Source: Echinococcus granulosus
Taxonomy: Eukaryota; Platyhelminthes; Cestoda; Cyclophyllidea; Taeniidae
DNA: 64,000 nt
Direction of reading: 5' to 3'
NCBI RefSeq assembly: GCF_000524195.1
Contig: NW_020170394.1
Coordinates: 362,309 to 426,308 of the forward strand
Part shown: positions 37,278 through 50,397 of the stretch, piece by piece
Layout: every line of letters begins with the position of its first letter
How positions within the stretch are numbered: the first letter of the stretch is position 1
Made by a program: the position numbers and the translations under genes
The notes under the pieces: model-generated
Databases searched by the model: none
What the model was told of the DNA's origin: nothing
Seen by the model: the letters and a program-made list of their open reading frames with translations, nothing else

Positions 37278-40200
37278 GTGAGTTGTTCAACATACCTCTG
37301 TAATTATGCATTATTACATGGATCAAATTAATAACGCTCATAAATTACGTCTTATGTTAAATTAAACATGGATATATTTTACCAATGCAATCAGCGAATG
37401 GAGCATATTTGTATGTAATTAAAGCATTTCGAATAGCAGCTTCGTAAAACGAGATTTCATCGATGAAGGCAAAACGAGAAGAAGGTAATGTCAGTTGGCT
37501 ATTGGCGTTGGCGCAGTATTTTCTCCTCAGAATATTTACGTGCGACAAGGTAATACAAGTGTCTTTATCGATACCGTTAGACGTGACAGATGCGATCTCG
37601 CCTCACTTCCAATCAGTGATATAAACCGAACGAAGGAGTGGTTTTCGTAAATAAGCGTATGAGTGTTTTAGTTGATTTCCGGTGCTCTTGTCATGGGTCT
37701 TTGAGTGAGAAGTAAAAGGCTATTACAAATTCAACTAATGTAATCATAATTAAACCATAAATTCCATTAATGGTCACAATATGGCGACTTAATTTCTCTG
37801 AGACTTTGCTCGGTGGGCTGGGTAATCCTCCATATATGAATGTCCTCTAATACGACATTTGGCTACTCTACCTGTACAGTGATTCCTTCTATCTTCCACT
37901 TACTTTCACAAACCGCTATACACCAAATAGACACCGAATTCCATGCGAATGTCTGTGGTTTTGTCAAATTGTACATTGAAGCGAGGAAAAACAAGCCTTG
38001 AAATTTTGATGCTATCACTGTTCCATCAGATAAACTACTTTTGTTCACTTGTAACCCCTGAGAGGGAGAGAGCGAGGGCTTCATTGTTCGCCACCTCAAA
38101 AACAAGTCTCAATTGTGTGAATGTGCAAGTGTAATTGCACACTCATCCATTTGAACAATGGAAAAGCATTCAAGTGAGTTATCTGGCGGCAGATCGGAAA
38201 GAGCTCATCCAGTCATATATTGAATAAGAATGTCATGTAGATGGGGAAGAAACGAGTGCTTCTACTTATTCACTCACCTATTGTGTGCGACAGCAACATA
38301 CTAAACCTCAAAAAAATCCTAGAAGCTAGGATATGGCCTTCAACTGTGCATCTTATTTTGATGATTGGAATATTTTTGTAAGGAAGAACCCCAAAATCAG
38401 CTGAGCTAGCACTTTGGCTCTGGCCTTTGCTTTTGGACTACTGTGCCATGCAGTTGTCTGACAGCTCCTGGTAGCGATGTAGAGCATTCGAAAGGCGTTA
38501 ACTTGTGTGCCGTGGGACAAATCATGCGACTCGCAGAATAGCTTGAACTGTGATCACCATGATATTATCGATTGATTAGGCTTGAGATTGAGCTCATGGA
38601 GTTGTACTTCCCATCGACTGAGTTGTGGTTCCAGGTCCACCACGCCTTCCATGTCTGCACAGCCTCGTAGGGCCAATTGATGCCATGGTCTTTACCAATC
38701 ACCTTTATCTAGAGTAGCGTTGACCCATTCCTTCCGCTTGCTCTTATTCCTCCCCCTTTTTACAAAAGATATATTCAGTCAACCTCCTCTACAGTTTAGA
38801 AAGGAACGGGAAAGAAATTATGAGCAAGTCAAGTCACAACATATCAATCTAATTTTTACGTTTATTAAGGGTTGTCTTCTGAGTACCATATGCTGATTGG
38901 AAAAAGCAAAACTCAACGAAATAAATAAACCACCTTATATGCATGCGATGTCGGCCCTCGCATTGCGAGCAATTGTCTACCATTACTCCCAGTGCACTTT
39001 AAAGATGTGGCACAATTTCGGCGATTTGCACAACCAGTAGTGATCAGAGACAAACGGGAAAAAATCGAACTTAAAAGAGTTTTCCTTTGTTTCGTTAGTC
39101 GAAATATTCACATAAGCGTATGCATGGATACTACATTTGACTATTATATTTAAAGAAGAGTGGTAGAATCTGAGCTTCAAAGGGGTCACGAATGTGTGAA
39201 TAAGGTCCTTTCATTATTGGACTGTCTTTTACACGGTGGGAACAAAACCACACTTTATATCTATTTTATCGTCTATTGCGTGCCTCCTACAACCGGTACC
39301 CCTCAAAGTTGCCCAAGTGTGTAAAAACGGCTTCGTTGTAATTACGCCGTACCTAAGTGACAAAGAGGCTGCTGTATTTACAGTCTCGTGTTTATTACAG
39401 TCTGTGCGGAGCTTAATAATTAGTAAGTCTGCATTTTAAGCACGCTGTTTCACGCTAATCAAAAAAGATATAGGCTCCTAGTGTATTACAATAAATACTA
39501 TTTGCAGGTGAAAAGTGAACTTGTGTTTAATTTAGGGTCACTACGTTCTAAAGATGAGAAATTATTTGGAGACTGATTGTGCTCATCTCCCCAATTAAAA
39601 CCATGTTTCTTAATAGTAAATTCTTTATAATAATGCTTCATGAGAACACTTTCTTTGGTAGAAAATAACTTATGCTTTACACGAACATCAACTAGTCCTC
39701 ATAAAAAATGTGATGTGGGCGAAGGTTGATAACTCATAAAAAGCTGAGGGTATTAGTATATTGAGTAATTTCACAGACGTGCCATTTTGACACTCTCTCA
39801 GAAAATTTCTACGCAAAAAACGACTGAGTGTCTCTTCAACTATGTTATCCGCGACAACCTTCCTCGGAGGTGTGCCGTTTAAACAGTAAATGGGGTATAA
39901 CTGGATCCTTGTGTAAGGCTGCAACAAAGCGAATGTAAATCCCACCAAACTTGCCCTTTACCACTTCCACACCACTCAACTTTTTTTATCGCTATACTAT
40001 GTCCCCCCTCCCCCCCGTCAAGCAACCCAAATATCTTGAGTTATACGACGATTGCGTTCTGCTCGTGCTTGCCTTCCACACATGCACCCACTAATTAGTT
40101 TGCATACGCACAAGTATTCGCACGAGTACACAGATATACCCATACAAAACAGATAAATCTTCGCCCTTGGCATCACGCACTAAATTTCTTTAGTTTCCCG

Positions 40201-40787
40201 CAAGTAGCAGCCTCGCAAAATTTATGGCCCTGCCCTGTTCCCCCATAGAAAAATAATTGCCACTATCTCCTTACCATCCCTCCTCCTGTCTGAAGTTACC
40301 CACTCCCTGTGTTCTGCTATTCCTGCCGGTGTGGTGCGCGGGGGAGGGGGTGGGTAGTGAATCGGATGGGAGGGGATGGGGTGGTGCTCGAATTTCTTAA
40401 ACTGACACAGAGTGGAGGGAGGTAGCGTGACCGGGTAGATAAGTAACCCGTATGTGCGCGTGTTTATTGTCGACTAATAGTCCGCCTCTCACCACCCTAT
40501 GCCCAGGCTCCACACTGACAAAAAAGGGAAAGAGGGAGAGAGGGAGAAGCAAGCTCAACAAATAGTCTGCACGCAATCTTAGAATTAGTTTTAGTATGGA
40601 TCTAAATATATATTTATGTGGTGCTAGGTGGTGAGGGGTGAGCGCCTTGTTGGACGTTGCTCGCGCCCGAGGAGAGAATACACATCCACTTGTCAGCTTG
40701 TCAATGTAAAGGCAGCAAGAAGCAGTGTAGCAATCTCCCTCAGGAGACTCAAGTGGTAAACCAACTCCAGACTAGGTGGCTCGCCTT

Positions 40788-40815
40788 ATGAATGAATGAA
40801 TGAATGAATGAATGA
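40788..40815 (+). repeat. (ATGA)n microsatellite
   Basis: Seven tetranucleotide units. A 71-codon frame (MNDQEPVSPGSDPF...) starts at its last ATG, at 40811, and ends at 41023. No homology recognised. Confidence 0.85.
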
Positions 40816-41855
40816 CCAAGAGCCAGTTTCCCCTGGGTCTGACCCTTTTGTCACGCGGCTTAAATGCCAAAATTTGTCCAATAAGACACAAGACAAAGAT
40901 AGTTCGAGGGCAAGTGTCTGCTCCAAAAGACGTGCTGTCACGAAATTGAATATCATAGCCTTAGAGTATTTCCCGATTCTCCAAGATCCACTCACGTCAC
41001 AAATAGCAGGCAATGAGTTTTGACGACTTGAGTACAGTACACGCCCAAAAATTGTAAGAATAGTTTTCTTACTGGTACTTTGAAGCTTGCATTGATTACT
41101 AGAATCTGCAAGATAACGACAACACGACCGGGCACGTTTTATCTAACTTGACCGGAATCAACTTTAAGGTTAGGGAAGGCCATGAAGGGTATCCAATATC
41201 AAATATTCCGATGGTTAATTGTTGTAAAATAATGCATTGACATGTATCTTTTACATAAATATCTCGTTACTGAAGCACAGACGCACATAAATGTATGGAT
41301 GCCATGACTTATGGACGCACACGCAGCCAATAAGGCTAAGGGACCACTGCCGTAGGACTGCCAGAACCGCTGCATGTGTACCCCAGCCAGCCATCTGATG
41401 TCAACTTAGAAAATTAGGATCATGAGATCATCTTTGTGAGGGAGAACATCGGATATACTAACATGTTCAAGAATTTGAAACATGGCCACAAATGGGCCGC
41501 GAGGGCTCGTAGGTAGAATACCCTTTGATTGTAAGATCCTGTTGATAGAGTCCCACTAAGGACCCTACTGTGTTTTACATCATTATCTACATGTCAATGT
41601 AGTAAAATTGTTCTAACACGACCACTTAAATAGACATAGGTCCCAGTGACAAGGGAAATTTTCCCTTACCAACTTCATCTTATGTAATCTTGACGCCAGC
41701 TGTCCGTTTATCGCAGTTGTTGTCATTTTATGCTGAAATCCCCAAAGTCAGACGCCTGACTTAAGTAGATGAGCTGCTACGATTTAAGCGTGCTGCTCGC
41801 TTGTAGTTTGTCCAGGATTGTTCAATAGTACATTTTAATCAGTTCTCTTCACCAG

Positions 41856-41885
41856 ACAACATCCGGTCCTCCAAAATCCATTTTG
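41856..41885 (+). CDS. Candidate 30-nt micro-exon
   Basis: Acceptor TCTCTTCACCAG and donor TTG|GTGAGT bracket exactly 30 nt, reading TTSGPPKSIL in phase 0. That phase is compatible with the candidate exon at 37248-37277. Both splice sites are good, but the segment is too short to judge coding potential. Confidence 0.3.
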
Positions 41886-42131
41886 GTGAGTGCTACAAGT
41901 TGTAAGTTTATTAAAATTATGAGTTTAAGTAAAAGTTACTTCATATATGTATAGACGGAGAGTAGGTGGAGAAGCGCTGTCTGTTCCCGTATTAGGACAA
42001 TGAAATGTGGTAAAACTGAGTCACAAGAAGGATAGGGTAAGGTAAACGGAGGAATGGCAACTAACATGTAGTCAAAGATGGTCTCGATTAAATTATTTCT
42101 CTGTGAAACAAACACCTTTTGCTAGTTGATT

Positions 42132-42350
42132 TTAAGGTTCTTTCTTGGAATCCCATAGGCGAAAACAGTCATTTGGCTCGTCTTGAAGTAGATGTTTTGC
42201 CGATATTTCCTGCCATAATTTTAGTGCCCTCCGCGATTTAAGTGCTGTAAAGCAGCTCAATTTGTAGTTGTTTTTAAATTTCAGGGAAGAAAGTAGGCAG
42301 GTAAATTGTTCATTATCAGCAATAAATCGCAGCACCACCCACAGGCGTGG
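42132..42350 (-). other. Unassigned open frame ending in a stop
   Basis: A minus-strand frame open from about 42350 to a TAA at 42132, reading LWVVLRFIADNEQF, LKSRRALKLWQEISAKHLL and DCFRLWDSKKEP. It looks more protein-like than its neighbours. It has no ATG and I recognise no family. It may be a terminal exon or a transposon remnant. Confidence 0.2.
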
Positions 42351-45192
42351 CCCTCCTACACCTTTTCCTTTAATTTAATGTACAAATTGCGCCCACGTAT
42401 ATGTACAAAGCTACCCACTGGATGTCACAAAGGGACAATCTCGCAAAGTTTATTGAGGCGAGTTCATCAATTATTTAATTCACCGTCAGATCAAAGGTTT
42501 ATTATAATTTAAAATAGCAGAGCTCGGCTTGGCTTTGAAGTTGGCACACACTTCACTATTTGTGCTCCACCTTACTTCCCCATGAATATCCTGTTTTAAG
42601 TATTACAAGTTGCACATATTTCTATGTTCAGTGAATGAAATTGTTACGCTCAAATGCTAAATGCATTTTTATATATCCATGTATGTCTATGCTTTACAGA
42701 AGAGAAAAAAAACTTTTAAAAGGCGCTTAACGATGCCTTTAGTGAAGTTATTTACCAAGCCAACTCAGTTCATTCGTTGCAGATATCGAGTTACTCTAAA
42801 ACATATTCTCTTTATGTCCTTAAAAGATTTTACTTCACCTAGAACACGAATGAACGTGCGCATGTACTCACTATTTTAAATACACTGTACTCCACAGAGC
42901 TACCATTCCGACTTCCGGCATAACCTCAGGGAACTGGTAGATCTATATCTCTTATAATTATTGTGTCATCTGGGTAACTTGTGTTCAAACAATTAATTGG
43001 CGCGGAATGCCTACCAAACTTTTATCGGCAATTTAGGATTCATCATGCATATCGCACACAAAAAGACCCCCTTAACCGCCGTCGTCGTCGTCACGATTTA
43101 GCGAACAAGCGCAGTTTTGTGAATGTGTGCATATGCGTAGGTGGGGGTGAGGAGTTTGTAACCGTACGGCTCTTCTCCTCCATTTTGCCCGACTTCCCCA
43201 CTCACTCAACCCCCAAAATCAGAACCATGACCGGTGTGACTAGCTGGAGCTTGTGGGGGCCTAGAGAATCCTTCTCATATACATCTTTCACTCGTATGCA
43301 CGCAATGAGGGTATGCATGGGCGGCTGTCGGTTCAGTGTGTGTTGCGGACGCTTACACATTCTCTAGCTCTTCTACTCTCTCTCTCCCATGGGTCACCCA
43401 CCTCGGCCCATGAGAGGTCTTTTTACACACGCTTTCTACAGTGGGGAGGGAAAGAGAGGGGCAGACCACTGAAGGGCATAAGGGTGTGCAGAGAACAGGC
43501 GATTTGCGCACTCATGAATTCTTTAGTATACTAAACCTGCGCAATTTGTGGTTGGGGTAGATTTCATCTGAAGAACACACAGGATACCACTTCAAAAGAT
43601 AATAATACTCGTTCATCGACACGTCCTTAAATAAATTTGGTGCGAAGTGCCAAATATATTAATGTCAATTTCGTAACTTCTTCATCTTCAAAGAGCGAAC
43701 TTCACTTTAAATCAGCAGTAAATTGGCGCTTCTGCCATTGGTTCCCATCGAGTATAAGTAATTCAAAGAGATAAGGAGTGACAAGTTACCTGATTCGAGG
43801 TCTTTGAATCTACCTCATTTTTCAGGTGAAAAGCGTTCCGCTTTCTTGTAACTGATATAGTCCTGCACATGCCGACTCACCTGCTGCGTTAGTAATCGAA
43901 GCGGTGGAACTACTTTTATGATAATAGGTTCGAATCTCAGACACACGACGACTTCGAGAGGCCACGTCTTCTTTTCACGGTCCTTGTACAACTTCTAATG
44001 CTATGCGAGTAATTAATAACTAACTACCGCCCCTTCGCTGCTTCAGTACAATGCAGAAACACTCGGACAATTAGATGTCTGGCGTAGAGAGGGAAGGGTG
44101 CGCACACCGTCACTCGTGTTGCTGCAGATAAAACCCACCTCCACCTACCTATCCGTCTGTCCCTCCTCGTGTTGACGTTCGCACCTCTCGTCATCCCACA
44201 CTCTCTCGATCTCTATCTCGCACTCTATTTTTCTGGCATTTTTCCTTTTACGCGGCCCAAGAAGCGGCCGTTCAACGATGCGAAAGAATGCGACTTTTTC
44301 TTTAAGCCTACCTCCTTCCTCTAAGCAATATTGCCACCATACTGTTCCCGAAGTTTCATATTGTCGTCCCTTTTGTTACCATCACAGAAGGGCGCAGCTG
44401 ATGCTGGATGGCGTGAATATATGCAACAATTCCCTACATTCACTGCGTTCTCGCCGTTTCGCATTGCCTTTGCCTAGGATTTCCGCTAACTAACCCCAAT
44501 GTAGTACACTATTTGACCAGATAAATGTCTAATTGATATATCATGATGGATCGTGAGGATCCTTTGATTAATTCAAAATACAATTACGACTAGAAGAATA
44601 AGATTATTTATTTTCAGGTTGTTGATAAAACGATCATGTTGATGGATTGGCATATTGTTTACGTCACCGAAGTTGTTATGTGACCTTTATACGATAAAGG
44701 GGTTAGTCTAAAAGCTGAATTATTTTTCCTAAGCTTTTTTCCCCGATTGGAATTGTTTGTTTTCCTTAGCAGTTCAAGGTACGTGTGATAAAATACTGAA
44801 AATAGTCAACTAACAGCGGATACGGAAGTTGTTTCCTTCAATTATGAATTTTGAGCCGCAGTATTTCGGAGCAGTTGTGTGACGTCTCTTTCGGGGTAGG
44901 AACAGCTTTCCTTTCATTCACATACATAAAAACACCAAAAATGATTTAGTTAAATTACTTGTGTTTATATTTACATTCATATCGGAATGGCTTCTACTCC
45001 ATCAAGTAGCAATTTGTGCTCTGTATTCCTTTCTTGATTAGTGAAATCGCCCTTTTCGGCGGTAATGGTGGTAACTCTTCTCTTCTATTTGGGTATTGTG
45101 TCTGAAGCAGCCCGTTAATTTACTGGGCTTTCAACGCTAAATGATACTTATTTATCGCGTCATTTTTTTAATGCTGCTCTACGTTTCTCCAG

Positions 45193-45323
45193 ACCACTTC
45201 GCAATTTATACCTGCCCGACGTGGTGCTAAAAATGTGTCCTTTCGTGTCATTCACCCAAATGTTTACTTTGGGAATGCCGAATTGAGTCAAACGGTCCAT
45301 AAACGTAAATCTCTTGCTGGTCT
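45193..45323 (+). CDS. Candidate exon, possibly upstream SoxD-related
   Basis: Acceptor CTACGTTTCTCCAG and donor CT|GTAAGG enclose 131 nt. They read TTSQFIPARRGAKNVSFRVI and then VYFGNAELSQTVHKRKSLAG, entering in phase 0 and leaving in phase 2. The end (KRKSLAGL) resembles ERRKGSLADVV upstream of the coiled coil in vertebrate SOX5/6, but the match is short. It joins in phase to the candidates at 37248 and 41856. No onward join to the SoxD exon is in frame except through a poor internal acceptor at 56126. Confidence 0.35.
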
Positions 45324-48300
45324 GTAAGGGATTTGATAAAATCTACCCAAAATAACTTGATGATGTATTTCAGATGCTCGACTTTTGGTCTCCCTCAATC
45401 ACTTTTTTATTGTTTATGGTTAGGCGTTCCAAATTGGATGGTACAGTGAGAAATTAATTGCAATGATGAAACGTTTTTAGCAGTTTCTGCTAAGAGTACT
45501 GAGCTCCATTGATGTGACGTATCGCCAACAATCAAGGGAAGAGAGTTCGAAATGGAACATGATTCCAGTTTTACCCGCATGAGGATAGTTTGAAAGAGAC
45601 ATGCATTGAATGTTCATAAGCGCATCTTGAACATGGTTTAGGAACAAAGTAGAAAAGCACATTATTTTACTGATAAGCTAAATGGCGAATGTAGCTCCAA
45701 TGCATGGAAGGAGACAGGACCAGGGATTATGCATCAAATTTGACGCAAACGCTAAGTTTTGTCCAACTTGTTAAACATTAAAAGCATTTTGGCCAAGACC
45801 AGATTTCAAAACCACCGTAAATTAACCCAAATAATTTAGCAAAAGTATCACGTACTTTTCATTTTCTTAGTTATAATTATGACCATAAAGATTAAAAGTA
45901 GTGGAGAAAGATACGAATGAAAGAAAAACAACACAAAAGGCGAGGTAATTTGAGCATAAATGAATAAATTGATGAAGGCGTGGACACACGAATAGTAGGA
46001 CGTACAAAAACAAAAACGTCCACCCCTACTTGCTCCTTTGGAGTGCCTTAATTATAGACATTTGTAATTATGATTAGAGATGGTTTGAAAGTGTAGTCCT
46101 TATAGGTATGTGTGCGTGTGGTTGTAATTGCCTACCCCATCCATCCCCACGAGCGCGCCCGCCCTCCACCTTAGCGAGCCCAAACCTGTGTTAAATACTA
46201 ATACCTCCACGCGCACCTCCGCATCACTCTTCGGCAGTCGAGCCTGATCTTGCGTAATTGCACCACTCATGAAACCTACGGGACCAGTTCTAGTACAAAC
46301 AACGAATTAGTGTTTTTTGGGGGAACCGCTAGCCATAATGTGTTTTTAAAAAACGGAAAATTTCTTTCTTTTTCAAGGGTTACAGCTAGTGAAGCACAAC
46401 TTGAGCTATCAGAATTGTGGTCATTTGAGGAAGAAGGCGTTTGAATTCTCATCACAGAGAAACTAGCTCCAGTTTTTCTGAGAGCGACTCGTTCTGAAAA
46501 TATGCGACTTTTCAGAGCACGTTTCATCATTCATACTAATATTAATAACCTAATTTTATTTGATACACCACATGTGAATGCCATTTTCACAGGCATCCCA
46601 ATTTCGATTTCCCAGACGGAGGAGCTCTTATAAAAGGGATATACAATTTCCCGTCCCATCTTTCTCCCCACCACACGATACTTCTTTTACTGTAACAATT
46701 TCGGTGCCATTTGCGGCTTCTACACAGATGTGCATAAACATGCATTGGTGCGTGTCGCCTAGAGGTGTTAAGATCTCTTTCTGTGATTTGGACACACGCA
46801 TTTGCCTTTGTGGGAGCCGACAAGTGGAGCAGAACAGCACTTCTGTAACTACCTCCTGCATCACAGCCATCTTCCCTCTCCCCCGTCTGTTCTCCCTCCC
46901 CTGCTTTAAGGAGGCACGTGCCACCAACAGCTATGTAGCGTTCCTCCACATACATACATACGCACACATATATACACGTTCCTCCCTTTTCCTTCGCCCG
47001 TCCCCATCACTCAACACCCACTGAAGACATAGAGCCCCTCAACCGCGTCCTGTTTGTACCTGTGGTTCACCCAAGGGACTCAACGTGTGTTGGAAAGATT
47101 CCTTAACAAAACCTCTTCTCTATTTAGTGAAATACGAAGAGAAAGGAGACAGAAGTTATGCATAATTTAGGATTTCTCAACCCTCGCGTAAAAACATGTT
47201 TGGGTGTACACATCATGGACGCGTGTCCTCACATGAATAGCCAATCTTGTCATGTTTAATTTGAACTTCAATGAGCTGACAACTAGTCGTTTCCTATCTG
47301 AAGGCTTGGGTGAGGCAGCGAGCATGGCGGAGAGGCGTGTGAGGTGTTTTAATCTTTAACGAATACAATCGCGTGCAATAGTGAGGGCTCGCGATTATTC
47401 TCTCGCATTATTCATTAGAATGAGGGAGCAAGATACTCCGTCTAGTTTGTGGTTTGGAAAGATACGGAAACAAGGGGGAAGTGAATTCAGGGAACAGAAG
47501 CACAATATTATCGTTTGCGTGATTCATTTATTTAGAATATTAGAGAGTTAATTATTTATTCGACTTACTCTCATTCCCTTAATTTAGCGAATTTTCGCTA
47601 CCAACCATTATTTTTGTCATTTAAAACTTTGGAGTATCACGATGCCTCAGATAATCATGACCAAAAAATTACAGAGGGGATGAGCAAACTGTGACAGCGG
47701 AAATTATTGTCTTTTATCAGAAAATATTTAAAGGTAACGTGAATAGCTGTGTTGTCCACGTTGTAGGAGTGATGATACACTTTGAAGTAATGCCAAATTA
47801 CAGGTACTTTAGAATATTAGCCCTTAATCGGCGTCAGTGAATCCGATATTGAAAACACTTCGTTTCGTATGACCTTTTAACAAGGAAAATGCACTACCAA
47901 CATGATCCACTGTGTTTTTTTGTAAAATATGTCAAACGAAAACACTTTCATTGGATGATCTACTTTTTGCATTCGATTTTTAGTGTGGATTCGGTACATC
48001 AAAGTATTGCAGTCCATACTCGCTGCCACATCATTCATGCATCTGCACAGATCCAAATCATTCGTTTAGCAAAGCTTTATTTTAGTAATATGGACTAGAA
48101 GAAAAAAACCACACTTTATTTACTAGCTTGCATGTTATTCGATGGGCTTCACAAACTATCGGCACCACAATTTTGACTGTACAGTTGTTGCACGAGGTAA
48201 TTTGTAGAGCCTGGTGATTAAATTCAAAGACCAGTTAATGGTCTCCATAGCATTAATCAGTTCTTGCTCACATGTCCCATTAAAACAATCACAGCCCTTT

Positions 48301-48483
48301 TCCGGTGCCCAGAACATTTTGTCTAACCCCGTCTCTCCCGTCCCGGTCCTGCCCCCTCCCCGAGGCACATGTGCGCACGCGCCCGTACGCACCCACATAA
48401 CAATATGCGGCGCAGCGTTTCCGGCAGTTAACGTGAATGCATACGTCCAGTTAATAAATGGGATGAAAACAAAAGTGGATGGG

Positions 48484-48502
48484 GTGTGTGTGTGTGCGTG
48501 TG
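48484..48502 (+). repeat. (GT)n microsatellite
   Basis: An imperfect GT run inside a CpG-rich island. Its complement supplies the THAHTHTP stretch of the 234-codon minus-strand frame, an argument against that frame being a gene. Confidence 0.8.
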
Positions 48503-50281
48503 TATTGGCGCATGTAGAGGGATGGGGTGGGGAAAGAGAACAAATTACGTGCTCTCCTTCTCCTGTAACACCGGATCTGGTGGTACCCATCCACCTGTCA
48601 GATTCTTCCCGTCGTTGTTTTACCTGAAGCCCGTTGTCGAGGTGCGGGGAGAAGGCTGGAACAGGACGTTGAGGGAGTGCACAGATTTCTTCAATTTCCT
48701 GCCTCTTTGGCGCAGTGGACGCATACACATACGGTCCACCTCGTTCCCTTGCTTTTCCCCTCTCTCCTTTCCCTACTCTCCGATTTTGCTTTATCCTGAA
48801 TGCATCTAAATTGTTCACTTCCGGTTTGTGGCTGTTTAAAAAATGCAGTTTTGAGTCCATCTACCTTGGCAATAAGTAACAGGACATTGTTAGCTATTCA
48901 TCGAGTAAACCAAGCCTTTTGTACCCGGAACAGGTACACGACAGAACCCTTTATAGTCGAACAATGTGTCATTTTTAACCAATTCCGCCTCATGAAAGTC
49001 GCCTTAAAGCCTTTCTAATGTGTACCGTTAACCATCTGGGGTAAGTTAATACCTTTTAATATAAACTACTTTCGAGAAGTGAGCTAGTTAACAAGTCAGG
49101 AAATGCTGCAATACGGAACCATCAAATAAACATACACTTGCCTCTTAGGAAGAAGTTACACTGCCCACACAATAAAACATTAAGCATTGTCGATTGCTTG
49201 ATGGGTGCTTAACAGATCTTTAGATAGAAAACCCAAACTTGGAATATGTAGGGGAACACTTACAGGCTACAACTATTTTCTTATTTTATTTCCACACTTC
49301 CCCTTTGTCTTATCGGAAACCGTATCAAGCACCATTTAACAACTGAAACAAAATGACGCATAAATTATTCTTTGTGTAAAGCTGAAGTTAAATGACCTTT
49401 ACGCTTGGCATGGTCAGCTATGTTACTTTGGTTGTAAAGTAAGGTGACATTAAAACTCCTCATGAGGATGGGAACTTACTATTTTTCACCCCCTCTATTG
49501 GTTTTATTCAAACCTTCTTGTAAAGAACACAAATGATTTTCGTGTTTATAATTCTCCCTGCTCAAATTTTAGGATCTTTTTGGTAGATCCAAATTGCTTA
49601 TTGCTAAAGATTTTCGCAGTTTCATGGAATACAAACTAGGCTGGACAGTAGCCTTGATTGATTCCAAATATACCGTAAAAAGTGCTAATTCCCTTACGTA
49701 AATGTTCTTCTATGAAACCACTAAATTCAGATTTCTTTATTAATTAATGTTTCTGCACAAAGCACCAAACTAAGGTAGAATCATACGGTAAAACAATGGT
49801 CGAACTAGCTAATCAGGTATCTTATAAGAGTAAAGTGTTGTAATTTGGTTCCAACTGTTTCCCCACTTTGGGTGGTGGATCGCGAGAGACTTTTTGGCTG
49901 ATAAATATTAGTAGTCTTGATACTCTGTGATGATTGTCAGTGTCTGCTATTCTTTGATATGGAGCGGTCTTCAAAAGGATCAACCGCCTAAAAAATACCC
50001 ATTGTTTGAATTGAGTTTAATGCTTTAACTCTTTTCAAACAATGAATTGACCGAATTGTTCCAGTTTTGCCCCTGAAACGGTGAATGTGTAACGATTTCC
50101 CGTGTCACTCAACGAAGTATAGCTACTGTAGTTCCTTATAGTACCTGGAAAACTTAATTCTTTCTGAGTAATTCTTTTCTCGAGAGAAGTGTCCTCCAGT
50201 GAACACCATTCATTGATTATCAATAAATCGAACGAAAATTAAATTGGGTGATTACTGTTCATCGTGTCCACCATACAACAG

Positions 50282-50332
50282 TTGAAAGTGAATCGTTTGA
50301 TATCCAAAACGTGGAGCTCTCGGCACATGCCT
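50282..50332 (+). CDS. Candidate 51-nt micro-exon
   Basis: Acceptor CCACCATACAACAG and consensus donor CCT|GTAAGT bracket 51 nt (a multiple of three). Open readings are ESFDIQNVELSAHA (phase 1) or LKVNRLISKTWSSRHMP (phase 0). Phase 2, required after 45323, gives an immediate stop, so it does not simply follow that candidate. It may be a 5' UTR exon or chance. Confidence 0.25.
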
Positions 50333-50362
50333 GTAAGTTACCTACTTTTCCTCTAAATTTAT

Positions 50363-50366
<4 letters not shown>

Positions 50367-50394
<28 letters not shown>
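50367..50394 (+). repeat. (AG)14 microsatellite
   Basis: Fourteen perfect AG units, the longest clean dinucleotide run seen in the window. It lies 34 nt downstream of a candidate donor. Confidence 0.95.

Positions 50395-50397
<3 letters not shown>

Noticed and set aside
43870..43940. GGTTCGAATC near 43930 as a tRNA B box
   Set aside because: No A box at the right spacing and no cloverleaf pairing could be drawn.
46578..47024. 148-codon plus-strand ATG frame, with 126- and 99-codon frames opposite
   Set aside because: Several frames are open on both strands and the C-terminal part is a translated CA/TA repeat (HIHTYAHIYTR). This fits low stop density in a CpG/TG-rich island.
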